NCBI RefSeq assembly: GCF_014495685.1
Contig: NZ_JACTVI010000022.1
Span: 1-64,000, forward strand
Source: Streptomyces sp. TRM68367
Lineage (GTDB): Bacteria > Actinomycetota > Actinomycetes > Streptomycetales > Streptomycetaceae
Direction: 5' to 3'
DNA length: 64,000 bases
Translations under genes and position numbers: made by a program
The notes under the pieces: generated by a model
What the model saw: the letters and a program-made list of their open reading frames with translations, nothing else
The model's database searches: none
What the model was told of the DNA's origin: nothing
Shown here: piece after piece, positions 53,187 to 61,913 of the stretch
How the letters are laid out: each line of letters starts with the position of its first letter
How positions within the stretch are numbered: position 1 is the first letter of the stretch

Positions 53187-54393
53187 GCCGAACCCCGTGA
53201 AGGTCCTGAAGTTCGGCGGGTCCTCGTTCATCGAACTGTCGGACTACGCGACCGTCGCCAAGTATCTGACCGGGATGCTCACGTCCGCCGACGCAAGGGT
53301 CGTCGTCGTGGTGAGCGGGATGTCCGGAAGCACGGGGCGACTGCTCGACGCGGCGCTGAGCATCGATCCGAATCTGCAACCACAGGTACAGGACCAGGTG
53401 TTGTCCACCGCGGAGATGGTCAGCGCGAGCTTCATGCGTGCCGCGTTGAACGCGGCCGGCTGTCCTGCCACCGACCTGTGGGCACCGCAGGCAGGCATTC
53501 GCAGCGACGACGCGGCCACCCAGGCCCGGATCGTGTCCATCGACCCACGCCCGCTCCTCGATGCTCTCAGCGAGCACCAGGTGGTCGTGGTGGCCGGTGG
53601 CCAGGCGATGGACACCGGCAACCGCGTCACGATGCTCGGCCGTAACAGCTCCGACCTCACCGCGGTCGCGCTCGCGGCCAGCCTGTCGGCCGGGCAGTGC
53701 GACATCTTCGGTGACACCCCCGGGATTTGCACGACCGATCCGCAGGTCGTGCCGTCGGCCCGGCTGCTGCCGCAACTGACGTACCGGCAATGCATCGCGA
53801 TGTCCGAGTCGGGCGCGAAGGTGCTGCACTGGGGTGCGGTTCGGTACGCACAGGAGCATGACGTCGTCATACGTTGCCGACGTCTGGACGTGGCGCTCGC
53901 GGGGGAGGACACGCCGGGCACCTCGGTGGGTGCGGGCCCCGGCGAAACCGCGGTCGTGGGTGATGCGCGGATCCGGTTGTACCGGCTGCCGCCGTCCTAC
54001 GACATCACCGCGGTGCTCGGATCGTTACGCGACGCCAACCTCGTTGCTCACGCAGTCGACCACGACGCCACCACCATGCTGGCGTTCCCCGCCGGGCAGA
54101 ACCCGGAACGGTCACTCGCGGACCTGGGCCTGCACGCGGAACCGGTCGACGGCTTCGGCATGGTCTCGGTGATCGCGCCGGACGGCGCCGCCACCAGGCG
54201 GCTCGTCGACCACGGCGAGGTCGGCAGCACCGTCGTCGCGGTGCACGAGCAGCTCTACGGAACCCCCGACGCCGAAGATCGCACCCGGGTCCGGTCCAAA
54301 CCGCGGTCGCCCCACAGCGGCTTGCTGGTCGGGTCCTCGGCCCCGGCTGCGGGCACGGGCAGCGGCGAGCTCACGAACGTCGGCTGGGAGTAA
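53176..54393 (+). CDS. Aspartokinase
   Basis: Phosphorylates L-aspartate, the first step to aspartate semialdehyde and hence diaminobutyrate. The 405 residues have VKVLKFGGSSFIELSDYATV (family KFGGTS), VVVVVSGMSGSTGRLLDAAL, GGQAMDTGNRVTMLGRNSSD (substrate loop), DIFGDTPGICTTDPQVVPSA and MSESGAKVLHWGAVRYAQEH. The C-terminal ACT region is weaker than in housekeeping enzymes and ends with an extra serine/glycine tail, so feedback inhibition may be altered. The ATG follows GAGGG and overlaps the aminotransferase end by 11 bp. Confidence 0.88.
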   Translation: MTAEPNPVKVLKFGGSSFIELSDYATVAKYLTGMLTSADARVVVVVSGMSGSTGRLLDAALSIDPNLQPQVQDQVLSTAEMVSASFMRAALNAAGCPATDLWAPQAGIRSDDAATQARIVSIDPRPLLDALSEHQVVVVAGGQAMDTGNRVTMLGRNSSDLTAVALAASLSAGQCDIFGDTPGICTTDPQVVPSARLLPQLTYRQCIAMSESGAKVLHWGAVRYAQEHDVVIRCRRLDVALAGEDTPGTSVGAGPGETAVVGDARIRLYRLPPSYDITAVLGSLRDANLVAHAVDHDATTMLAFPAGQNPERSLADLGLHAEPVDGFGMVSVIAPDGAATRRLVDHGEVGSTVVAVHEQLYGTPDAEDRTRVRSKPRSPHSGLLVGSSAPAAGTGSGELTNVGWE

Positions 54394-54395
54394 CT

Positions 54396-55286
54396 GTGCG
54401 GCTCATCCTCGGTCTCCTCGTCACCGCCGTCTGGGGCCTCAGCTTCTCGATGATCAAGGTCGCGGAAGAGACCTTCGATCCGTTGTTCCTGCTGGTACTC
54501 CGGTTTGTGCTGTGCTTCCTGCCGGCGGCGTTCTTCCTGCCGCGCCCGCAAGTCCCGCTACGACAACTCGTGAGTTACGGTCTCGTATTCGGGATAGGCC
54601 AGTTCGGTCTGCTCTTCTTCGGTATCCAGGCCGGACTCTCACCCGGCCTTGCCTCCGTCGTGCTCCAGCTCCAGGTGTTCTTCACGATTGCATTCGGTGC
54701 ATGCTTCCTGAAGGAGCAGATGACCAGAGGCCAGAGTGCAGGCCTGGTACTCGGGGCCGCCGGCGTGATACTGATCGGAATGATCACGAAGGGCACGCTG
54801 ACGGTCATCGGCCTGGCCCTTGTCGTCTGTGCGGCCATGTCCTGGGGAATCGCGAACATCCTGGTCAAGAAAATGGGCAACGCGGATCCGCTGGGCCTGA
54901 TCGTATGGTCGAGCCCTATACCGGCAGTTATCCTGCTGCCGTGTGCGCTCGCCATTGAAGGCTATGCCTCGATCGAATCATCCGTGCGTCACATGGACTG
55001 GGCATCCTTCGGGGCCCTACTGTTCATCGCGTATCCCACGACGGTCATCGGCTATTCCGTCTGGAACTCACTTCTGCAGCGGTACGAGGCGGGACGCATC
55101 GCCCCGCTCACCCTGCTCGTCCCGGTCTTCGGGATGGCGTCGTCGACGCTGATCTTCGACGAACGGATCACCACGCCCAAGGCCATCGCCTGCGGCCTGC
55201 TCATTCTCGGGCTCTGCGTGAACCAGATCAACGTGCACCGCCGGAAGGCGCCTGCCACCAGTCAAGTAGAGGAGAAAGTGGCATGA
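54396..55286 (+). CDS. EamA/DMT-family exporter
   Basis: A 296-residue membrane protein with ten helices and two EamA halves: LILGLLVTAVWGLSFSMIKV at the N-terminus, GQFGLLFFGIQAGLSPGLAS, then ALVVCAAMSWGIANILVKKM starting the second half, and IAPLTLLVPVFGMASSTLIF, DERITTPKAIACGLLILGL. The family exports amino acids and small metabolites. GTG start 2 bp after the aspartokinase stop. A likely exporter of the cluster product, a precursor or an intermediate. Confidence 0.88.
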   Translation: MRLILGLLVTAVWGLSFSMIKVAEETFDPLFLLVLRFVLCFLPAAFFLPRPQVPLRQLVSYGLVFGIGQFGLLFFGIQAGLSPGLASVVLQLQVFFTIAFGACFLKEQMTRGQSAGLVLGAAGVILIGMITKGTLTVIGLALVVCAAMSWGIANILVKKMGNADPLGLIVWSSPIPAVILLPCALAIEGYASIESSVRHMDWASFGALLFIAYPTTVIGYSVWNSLLQRYEAGRIAPLTLLVPVFGMASSTLIFDERITTPKAIACGLLILGLCVNQINVHRRKAPATSQVEEKVA

Positions 55287-55870
55287 GCAAAATCGCGCTT
55301 CTGACAAATGACCTGCAGTACGAGTTGGTCAACAAGAACGAAGACCGCAGCCGCGCGGTTGCCGAATCGATTCCCCGCTTCACCAAGTTCCTCCAGGCGA
55401 TGCGGGACCGCGGGCACCACGTCGTACACCTGCAGATCGTCAACCTGCCCGACGACCCGAATGCGGAACGTTGGAACGACGGGCACCTGCCGGTTCAGAA
55501 GGGCACGCCCGGAGCCGAGATCATGGCCGAATTCCTCGAGGATTCGGACATCGTCATAGAGAAGCACAAGGACAGCGGGTTCTACGAGACGGACCTCCAC
55601 GACCGTCTCCAGGAGCTCGGCGTCACGACCGTGGTCATCACGGGTATGCAGACCCAGATCTGCGTACAGACCACGGCCGCCGACGCGTTCTTCCGCGGTT
55701 ACAACGTGTGGGTTCCCTCCGACTGTGTCGTCTCCGCGCACGAGGCCGACCGGCAGCGCGCGCTCGAATGGCTGGACGGCTACTGCGCGACGGTTTCCGA
55801 CTCCGAGGACATCGTGCGGGTTCTGGACAGCGAAGGTGAGCTGCCCCGCAAGGAGGTGGTGACCCCGTGA
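55283..55870 (+). CDS. Isochorismatase-family cysteine hydrolase
   Basis: A 195-residue hydrolase with the family's catalytic triad visible: aspartate in ALLTNDLQYELV, lysine in VIEKHKDSGFYET and nucleophilic cysteine in TGMQTQICVQTTAADAFFRG. Family members hydrolyse amides, ureas (N-carbamoylsarcosine amidase), nicotinamide or enol ethers. Beside HypE/HypF, hydrolysis of a carbamoyl or related group is an attractive guess, not shown by sequence. Its ATG overlaps the EamA stop and its stop overlaps the hypE start. Confidence 0.85.
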   Translation: MSKIALLTNDLQYELVNKNEDRSRAVAESIPRFTKFLQAMRDRGHHVVHLQIVNLPDDPNAERWNDGHLPVQKGTPGAEIMAEFLEDSDIVIEKHKDSGFYETDLHDRLQELGVTTVVITGMQTQICVQTTAADAFFRGYNVWVPSDCVVSAHEADRQRALEWLDGYCATVSDSEDIVRVLDSEGELPRKEVVTP

Positions 55871-56901
55871 CCATGTCGCCTTCCGTGACGGACACCGACA
55901 CCGTCATCCTCGACCACGGCACCGGAGCCCGCCGCAGCCGCGAGCTCGTAGAACTCATCTCGGCCACGCTCGGCGACGTCTACATCGGCGAGATGGAAGA
56001 CAGCGCGATCCTGACCGTGGACGGTGCACAGATCGCCGTCACCACCGACTCGTTCGTGGTGGACCCGGTCCTCTTCGGCAACGGCGACATCGGCAAGATC
56101 GCCGTCTGCGGCACCGTCAACGACCTCGCCGTCGCCGGTGCGGAACCGCGCTACCTCACGCTCGGCATGATCCTCGAGGACGGACTGCCCCTGTCCACGC
56201 TCGTACGGGTTCTCACCTCGATCCGGGACACCGCGAAGGAAGCCGGCGTCGTGATCGTGGCCGGCGACACGAAGGTCGTACGCAAGGGCGAGGCGGACCA
56301 GATCTACCTCAACACCACCGGAGTCGGTGTCTTCAAGCGCCCGCCGCTTCGCATGCGGGACGTGCAGCCGGGCGACAAGGTGATCCTTAGCGGTCCGATC
56401 GGCAACCACACCGTGCACCTGCTCTCGATCCGCGAAGGCCTCGGCTTCGAGACTCGCGTGCTGAGCGACTGCGCGCCGCTGAACGGGATGCTGGCCGACG
56501 TGTTCGAAGCGACGGGCGGCGGGACCGGCGTGCACTCCATTCGCGACGTCACCCGTGGCGGGCTCAACGCGGTCCTCAACGAGTACGCGGCCACGGTCGG
56601 CACGACGGTGCTGGTCGACGAGCAGGCGATCCCGGTGCAGCCGGAAACCGCGATGGCCATGGACATGCTCGGCATCAGCCCGCTCAACGCCGCAAACGAG
56701 GGATGCGCCTGTCTGTTCGTCGCCCCGTCAGCGGCGGAGGCCGTCCTGGAAGCCCTGCGCAGCCACTCGTACGGCGCCGGTGCCGTGGTGATCGGCGAAG
56801 TCACCGATGAACCGACCGCGCGAGTCCAGCTGCAGGACGCGAACGGCAGGCGCGAGACGCTCGACGAGCTCGCCGGAGCCGAGCTGCCGCGGCTCTGCTG
56901 A
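55867..56901 (+). CDS. hypE: HypE, carbamoyl dehydratase (nitrile-forming)
   Basis: In hydrogenase maturation HypE carries a carbamoyl group on its C-terminal cysteine and dehydrates it with ATP to a thiocyanate. The 344 residues are full length: ILDHGTGARRSRELVELISA at the N-terminus, DSAILTVDGAQIAVTTDSFV, FGNGDIGKIAVCGTVNDLAV, GVVIVAGDTKVVRKGEADQI, GDKVILSGPIGNHTVHLLSI and RDVTRGGLNAVLNEYAA. The protein ends LPRLC, like the family's PRIC, so the acceptor cysteine is kept. The GTG start overlaps the preceding stop. hypF follows; no hypA/B/C/D or hydrogenase gene is nearby. Confidence 0.93.
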   Translation: MTMSPSVTDTDTVILDHGTGARRSRELVELISATLGDVYIGEMEDSAILTVDGAQIAVTTDSFVVDPVLFGNGDIGKIAVCGTVNDLAVAGAEPRYLTLGMILEDGLPLSTLVRVLTSIRDTAKEAGVVIVAGDTKVVRKGEADQIYLNTTGVGVFKRPPLRMRDVQPGDKVILSGPIGNHTVHLLSIREGLGFETRVLSDCAPLNGMLADVFEATGGGTGVHSIRDVTRGGLNAVLNEYAATVGTTVLVDEQAIPVQPETAMAMDMLGISPLNAANEGCACLFVAPSAAEAVLEALRSHSYGAGAVVIGEVTDEPTARVQLQDANGRRETLDELAGAELPRLC

Positions 56902-56922
56902 CCGGGTCTGGCTGGGGGAGAC

Positions 56923-59283
56923 ATGGAAACGATGGACACCGCAGAGTGCTGGCGTGTGCGGGTGACGGGCGTGGTTCAGGGAGTTGGCTTCCGGCCGTTC
57001 GTCTACCGGCTGGCGCAGGAGCACTCTCTGACCGGATGGGTCAACAACGACAGCGCGGGCGTATTCCTCGAAGCCCAGGGCCACCCGCGGGACCTGTCGG
57101 CCTTCACCGCCGCACTGTCGGCCGAGGCACCACCGCTGGCCCGGGTGGACGAGGTCTCGGTCAAGGAACGGCTGCCGGCCTCGGAAGGACGGGAAGCCTT
57201 CGTCATCCGGGCGAGCGAGAACTGCGGTTCGGCCACGACGGTCGTGCCGGCCGACTCGCACGTGTGCGACGACTGCCTGGCCGAGATTCGTGATCCAGCG
57301 GACCGGCGCTACCGGTACCCGTTCGTCAACTGCACGCACTGCGGCCCGCGTTACTCACTCATCCGCGGCCTCCCCTACGACCGGGCGGCCACCACGATGG
57401 TGGCGTTCCCCATGTGCGCGGACTGCGAACGCGAGTACCGCGACCCGCTCGACCGCCGCTATCACGCCCAGCCGACCGCCTGCCCGCACTGCGGGCCGAA
57501 GCTCACCGCCTCGGTCCTGGACGAGGACGGCCGGGTGCGGGCCGTCGGCGAGAGCGAGGAGGCTCTGACCGCGGCCCTCGACACCCTGCAGCGCGGCGGG
57601 ATCGTCGCGGTCAAGAGTGTCGGCGGATTCCACTTGGCGGCCGACGCACGCAACGCCGACGCCGTCGCCCTGCTGCGGACGCGCAAGCGGCGCGACAGCA
57701 AGCCGTTCGCCGTCATGGTGAGCGACCTGGCAGCGGTCGACCGGATCGCCTGGCACACCCAGGCCGAGGACGAGCTCATGCTCTCGCCCGCTCGCCCGAT
57801 CGTGCTCCTGCGCAAGCGGGAGGCCGTGCTGCCGGACAGCGTGGCGCCCCGTAACCCCAACCTGGGCGTCATGCTGCCGTCAGCGCCCCTGCACCACCTG
57901 CTGCTCGACCGTGCGGGCATGGACGTGCTCGTCATGACGAGCGGAAACGTATCGGGCTACCCGATCGAGTTCCGCAACGAGGACGCCCTTGAGCGCCTGT
58001 TCGAGGTGGCCGATCTCGTCCTGCACCACGACCGTGACATCGAGACCCGGGTGGACGACTCCGTCATGCGGACGTCGGAGCACCCGGAGCTGAGCGGGCC
58101 CCTGGTCACGTTCCTGCGGCGCTCGCGCGGTTACGCCCCGTACGCACTGCACGTTCCGATCGACATGAGCCCGGTCGTCGGCCTCGGAGCCGAGCTCAAG
58201 GTCACCGTGTCGCTGGCGCGCGGCCGCAGCGTGTACATGAGCCAGCACATCGGCGACGTGAAGAACGACGAGACCTTCGACTCGCACCGCACGGCCGCCG
58301 AGCATCTCGCGCGCCTCTACGAGCTCGCACCGAGCCTGGCGGCATGCGATCTGCACCCGGACTTCCGTGCTTCCGTGTACGCCCGCGACACCTACGGCGG
58401 CGAAGTCGAGGAAGTACAGCACCACCACGCCCACATGTCCGCCTGCATGGCCGAGAACCAGCTCACCGGCGCCACGATCGGGGTGGTGTTCGACGGCTTC
58501 GGATACGGCCTGGACGGCACCGTCTGGGGCGGCGAGTTCCTGCTCGGGGACTACTGCTCGGTGGAACGCGTCGCCCACCTGCGGCGCTTCCCCCTCCTCG
58601 GCGGCGACCAGGCGGTACGCGAGCCGGTGCGCACCGGGTTCGCGCTCGCCGTCGACGCGCTCGGCGACAAGGACGCGGCCGCGGCGGCGTTCCCCGCGCT
58701 GGGCGCACTCGACGAGCAGCAGCAGTCCGTCTACGCCGTCATGGCGGCCCGAGGCATCAACTCGCCGCGCACGTCGAGCATGGGCCGGCTGTTCGACGGC
58801 GCGGCAGCGCTGCTCGGCATCTGCGGCCGCGCGGAGTACGAGGCGCAAGGGCCGATCGAACTCGAAGGCCTGCTGCGACGAGAGCTGGAAATGGCGCCGA
58901 CAGACGCCTATCAGGTGCTGCGGCAGCCCGAGCCGGAAGCCGTGGAGCTGGACTGGCGGCCACTGATCAGGGCGCTCGCCGCCGACGTCGCCGCGGGCAT
59001 CGCCCCGGCCGCGGTCTCCCGGCGCTTCCACTCCGGGATCGTGGCCATGGTGCTCGCCGAATGCGATGCGATCAGGCGGGAGCACGGCATCAACCAGGTC
59101 GTGCTGTCGGGAGGCGTGTTTCTCAACGAATTCCTTCTCGTCAACTGCCTCGTCGCCCTGCGGAAGTCCGGGTTCGAGGCCCACTGCCACCAACTCGTCC
59201 CCACCAATGACGGCGGAATCTCGCTGGGCCAGGCCGTGGTGGCGAGTGCGCGGCAGGCAAAGCGCCGCCGAGCCGAGAGCTGA
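56923..59283 (+). CDS. hypF: HypF, carbamoyltransferase
   Basis: Transfers the carbamoyl group of carbamoyl phosphate, via carbamoyl-AMP, to the C-terminal cysteine of HypE. All domains are present in 786 residues: acylphosphatase (VTGVVQGVGFRPFVYRLAQE, residues 14-33), two zinc fingers (C115, C118, C137, C140 and C165, C168, C187, C190), a YrdC-type domain (GIVAVKSVGGFHLAADARNA, RKRRDSKPFAVMVSDL), and a Kae1-like domain (HHHAHMSACMAEN metal histidines, GVVFDGFGYGLDGTVWGGEF, VVLSGGVFLNEFLL). A simple O-carbamoyltransferase (TobZ type) lacks the acylphosphatase part, so this is true HypF. It sits 21 bp after hypE, in one operon. Confidence 0.95.
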   Translation: METMDTAECWRVRVTGVVQGVGFRPFVYRLAQEHSLTGWVNNDSAGVFLEAQGHPRDLSAFTAALSAEAPPLARVDEVSVKERLPASEGREAFVIRASENCGSATTVVPADSHVCDDCLAEIRDPADRRYRYPFVNCTHCGPRYSLIRGLPYDRAATTMVAFPMCADCEREYRDPLDRRYHAQPTACPHCGPKLTASVLDEDGRVRAVGESEEALTAALDTLQRGGIVAVKSVGGFHLAADARNADAVALLRTRKRRDSKPFAVMVSDLAAVDRIAWHTQAEDELMLSPARPIVLLRKREAVLPDSVAPRNPNLGVMLPSAPLHHLLLDRAGMDVLVMTSGNVSGYPIEFRNEDALERLFEVADLVLHHDRDIETRVDDSVMRTSEHPELSGPLVTFLRRSRGYAPYALHVPIDMSPVVGLGAELKVTVSLARGRSVYMSQHIGDVKNDETFDSHRTAAEHLARLYELAPSLAACDLHPDFRASVYARDTYGGEVEEVQHHHAHMSACMAENQLTGATIGVVFDGFGYGLDGTVWGGEFLLGDYCSVERVAHLRRFPLLGGDQAVREPVRTGFALAVDALGDKDAAAAAFPALGALDEQQQSVYAVMAARGINSPRTSSMGRLFDGAAALLGICGRAEYEAQGPIELEGLLRRELEMAPTDAYQVLRQPEPEAVELDWRPLIRALAADVAAGIAPAAVSRRFHSGIVAMVLAECDAIRREHGINQVVLSGGVFLNEFLLVNCLVALRKSGFEAHCHQLVPTNDGGISLGQAVVASARQAKRRRAES

Positions 59284-59299
59284 GTTTCGAGGAATCTCT

Positions 59300-60547
59300 A
59301 TGTCCAATCGCGTACTGGTGGTTCAGCCGGCGTTCTCAGGCAACGCCTATGTCGCCCATGCCCGTTCCCTTGGCTGGGACGTCCTGGTGGCCTCCCACGA
59401 AGGTGGCAGCCGCCAGGTGGCGGAGCCCGTACGGTCTCTCGCCACGGAGCTGATCACGGTGGACACCAACGACAGCGCGGCACTGGCGGCCGCCGTCGAC
59501 GAGGCCCACCAGCGGAGCAAGATCGACGCCGTGGTCGCCGGCGGCGAGTTCTACGTACCGGCCGCGGCGCGCCTCGCCGACCAGCTCGGTGTGCTCGGCC
59601 TTGACCCCGCTGCCGTCGACCGGGTCCGGCGCAAGCCGGACATGCGTCATGCGGTGGCCGACGCCGGCCTGGAGGTACCGAGGTTCACCGTGGTCCGCGA
59701 CCTGGCGGGCCTCGACGAGGCCTGCGCCTACGTGGGCTTCCCCGCCGTCATCAAGCCGGTCGAATCCGGCGGCAGCATCCATGTGTCGCGCGTCGACAGC
59801 CTGGAGGAGGCACGCGCGGCGCTGGAGGCGATATACGCCGACGAGGAGCTCGAGTTCGACAGGCCGCTCGACACCGATGCCATCGTCGAGCAGTACGTGT
59901 CCGGTCCGGAGTACAGCGCCGACGGCTGTGTGCACGACGGCGAAGTCGTCGTCGTGGCTGTGACGAGGAAGCTGCTCGGCCCCGAGCCGCGCTTCCTCGA
60001 GATCGGGCACCTCACACCGGCCCCGCTCGACGAAGCCACTCGGCAGGAGATCACGAAGTACGCCGAGGGCGTCGTCAAGGCGGTGGGGATCACGACGGGG
60101 CCCTTCCACTGCGAGTTGCGACTCGGCATCGACGGCCGCCCCGTTCTCATGGAGATCGCCGCGCGCCTGCCCGGCGACAAGATCACCGAGCTCATGGAGA
60201 TGAGCACGGGCCTGGTGCTGCCGAGAATGGTCCTCGCGTCGGCCACCGGCTCCGATCCGGTGAGCGCGGGGGCGTACCGGGAACCTGATGCCCCCGCGGC
60301 CGGGATCCGTTTCCTGACCGCCAGCGGATCAGGTGCCTACACACGCCTCGAAGGCTGGGACGAACTGACGGCGGAGCCGTGGGTGGTGGGCAGCCAGATT
60401 CTCATCGAACCGGGCGCCGCCGTCAGGACCGACGAAGCGGACTACCGCTGCAGGATCGCCGTCGTCGTCTTCACAGCGGGATCACCTGCCGAGGCACAGG
60501 AGCGCTGGACCGAGATCGGCGACCGCGTGCGCGTGCTCGGCGACTAG
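59300..60547 (+). CDS. ATP-grasp carboxylate-amine ligase 1
   Basis: Predicted to join a carboxylic acid to an amine through an acyl phosphate, as in dipeptide-antibiotic ligases. The 415 residues have an N-terminal preATP-grasp domain (RVLVVQPAFSGNAYVAHARS), the ATP-binding lysines and loop (PAVIKPVESGGSIHVSRVDS), DAIVEQYVSGPEYSADGCVH, and the metal-binding end GRPVLMEIAARLPGDKITEL. The ATG lies 17 bp after hypF, behind GAGG. Its TAG stop falls in the CTAG that borders a MITE, so the C-terminus may have been cut by insertion, though the protein looks complete. Confidence 0.88.
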   Translation: MSNRVLVVQPAFSGNAYVAHARSLGWDVLVASHEGGSRQVAEPVRSLATELITVDTNDSAALAAAVDEAHQRSKIDAVVAGGEFYVPAAARLADQLGVLGLDPAAVDRVRRKPDMRHAVADAGLEVPRFTVVRDLAGLDEACAYVGFPAVIKPVESGGSIHVSRVDSLEEARAALEAIYADEELEFDRPLDTDAIVEQYVSGPEYSADGCVHDGEVVVVAVTRKLLGPEPRFLEIGHLTPAPLDEATRQEITKYAEGVVKAVGITTGPFHCELRLGIDGRPVLMEIAARLPGDKITELMEMSTGLVLPRMVLASATGSDPVSAGAYREPDAPAAGIRFLTASGSGAYTRLEGWDELTAEPWVVGSQILIEPGAAVRTDEADYRCRIAVVVFTAGSPAEAQERWTEIGDRVRVLGD

Positions 60548-60741
60548 TGCCGCGGCAGGCAACGTTTGCCCGTCAAGGAGCGGCGTCCGGTGCGTGCTCT
60601 CGGCGTGCCGGCCGGAAGCCCTCGTACTGGACGTACTTGGGCTTTCGGCCGGTGCGGCGAGAGGGGGTACCTCCCACGCCTTTAAGGCAGTGGGGGAGCC
60701 TGCCGGACGCCGCGACGGGGCGAACGTTGCCTGTCGCGGTA
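60548..60741. mobile_element. MITE-like element with ~25-bp terminal inverted repeats
   Basis: The left end TGCCGCGGCAGGCAACGTTT and the inverted right end TACCGCGACAGGCAACGTTC match with three mismatches over about 25 bp. GCGGCGTCCGG is repeated just inside both ends. The element is flanked by CTAG on each side (60544-60547, 60742-60745), a plausible target duplication. An inner inverted repeat (GGCCGGAAGCCC / GGGCTTTCGGCC) gives a long hairpin. It encodes no transposase; near-identical sequences are remembered from other Streptomyces genomes. Confidence 0.8.
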
Positions 60742-60783
60742 CTAGCTCCGCACGAACAGCAACCCACGATGCGTACACCACGG

Positions 60784-61875
60784 ATGGAGAACATGGAGCC
60801 TCTGCGCGTTCACTGGTGCTCACCGCCGGACACCGGCCAGGCGACGCCGACGGACAAGTACAAGACAGGCACGCTCGACATGGCCGAGGTCGTCGACTTC
60901 GTCCAGGAAGCCGAAGAGCTCGGCGTCGACAGCCTGCTGATGGGCATCGGCCACTACTTGCCCGACCCGCTGCCCGTGGTGGGCGCCCTCACGCAGGTGA
61001 CGGACCGGGTCAAGTTCATGCTCGCCTACCGTCCCGGACTGCTCTCGCCGACCCTGTTCGCCCAGGTCGTCAACACCCTGTCCTGGATGTCCGACGAGCG
61101 CATCTCCCTCAACATCGTCTCGGGGATCTCCCCGGCCGAGCAGGCCGGCTACGGCGACTTCCTCAGCCACGACCAGCGCTACGAGCGCTGCCGTGAGTTC
61201 CTGGAGATCATCCGGGGGTTCTGGGGCGGCCAGTCGCCGCTGACCTACGACGGAGAGCACTACTCCGTCAAGGACGCCGAACTGGGCCTCGGCTACAAGG
61301 GAGGCGGGCGCCCGGAGATCTACATCAGCGGGGCGTCCGGGGTGGCGCAAGGGACAGCTCTCGCCCTCGGCGACTGCTGGCTGCGCTACGGCGACACCCC
61401 CGAAGGGATCGCCGAGGCGAGCCGGCCCCTCATCGAGGGTGGCCGCCGGGTCGGCACCAGGATGCACGTGCTCGCCCGCCCCACCCGCGAAGAGGCGGTG
61501 GCCGAGCTCGCCGAGCTGATGCGCAATCCCGACACGCAACACGAGGCGTGGGTCCGCGATTTCGTGGCCAAGGCCGACTCCGAAGCGGTGAAGTCCTCCT
61601 ACCGGCTGGCCGACCAGGCCGTCGGCGAATGGCTGTCGCCCTACATCTGGACCGGAGCCGTCGCCTACCGCGGGGGTCCCGCGCTGTGCATCGTCGGCAG
61701 CTACGAAGAGGTGGCCACGTACATCCACAGCTACAAGGCCGCGGGCATCAGCGAGTTCATCTTCTCCGGATGGCCGACCCGGGACGAGATGAGGATCTTC
61801 TTCACCCATGTGCTGCCCCTGATCCGGGATCTCGAGTGGGCGGAGGCCGCGCAGGCCGCGACCGCCGTGTCATGA
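60784..61875 (+). CDS. LLM-class flavin-dependent monooxygenase (SsuD-like)
   Basis: FMNH2-dependent luciferase-fold oxygenase of 363 residues, related to alkanesulfonate monooxygenases. It shows PLRVHWCSPPDTGQATPTDK at the start, FVQEAEELGVDSLLMGIGHY, PGLLSPTLFAQVVNTLSWMS, RISLNIVSGISPAEQAGYGD, GRPEIYISGASGVAQGTALA and SEFIFSGWPTRDEMRIFFTH. The reaction could be N-hydroxylation, C-S or C-N cleavage; sequence does not decide. A reductase partner is not adjacent. The start is uncertain among ATGs at 60769, 60784 and 60793. The MITE ends 42 bp upstream and may affect expression. Confidence 0.87.
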   Translation: MENMEPLRVHWCSPPDTGQATPTDKYKTGTLDMAEVVDFVQEAEELGVDSLLMGIGHYLPDPLPVVGALTQVTDRVKFMLAYRPGLLSPTLFAQVVNTLSWMSDERISLNIVSGISPAEQAGYGDFLSHDQRYERCREFLEIIRGFWGGQSPLTYDGEHYSVKDAELGLGYKGGGRPEIYISGASGVAQGTALALGDCWLRYGDTPEGIAEASRPLIEGGRRVGTRMHVLARPTREEAVAELAELMRNPDTQHEAWVRDFVAKADSEAVKSSYRLADQAVGEWLSPYIWTGAVAYRGGPALCIVGSYEEVATYIHSYKAAGISEFIFSGWPTRDEMRIFFTHVLPLIRDLEWAEAAQAATAVS

Positions 61876-61913
61876 ACGCAGTTCGTCCCCGCAGAGAAGT
61901 CTGAGGAACAGCT

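Noticed and set aside
56923-59283. HypF as a TobZ-like O-carbamoyltransferase
   Set aside because: Acylphosphatase and both zinc-finger pairs are present, and hypE follows the expected partnership; TobZ-type enzymes lack these N-terminal parts.
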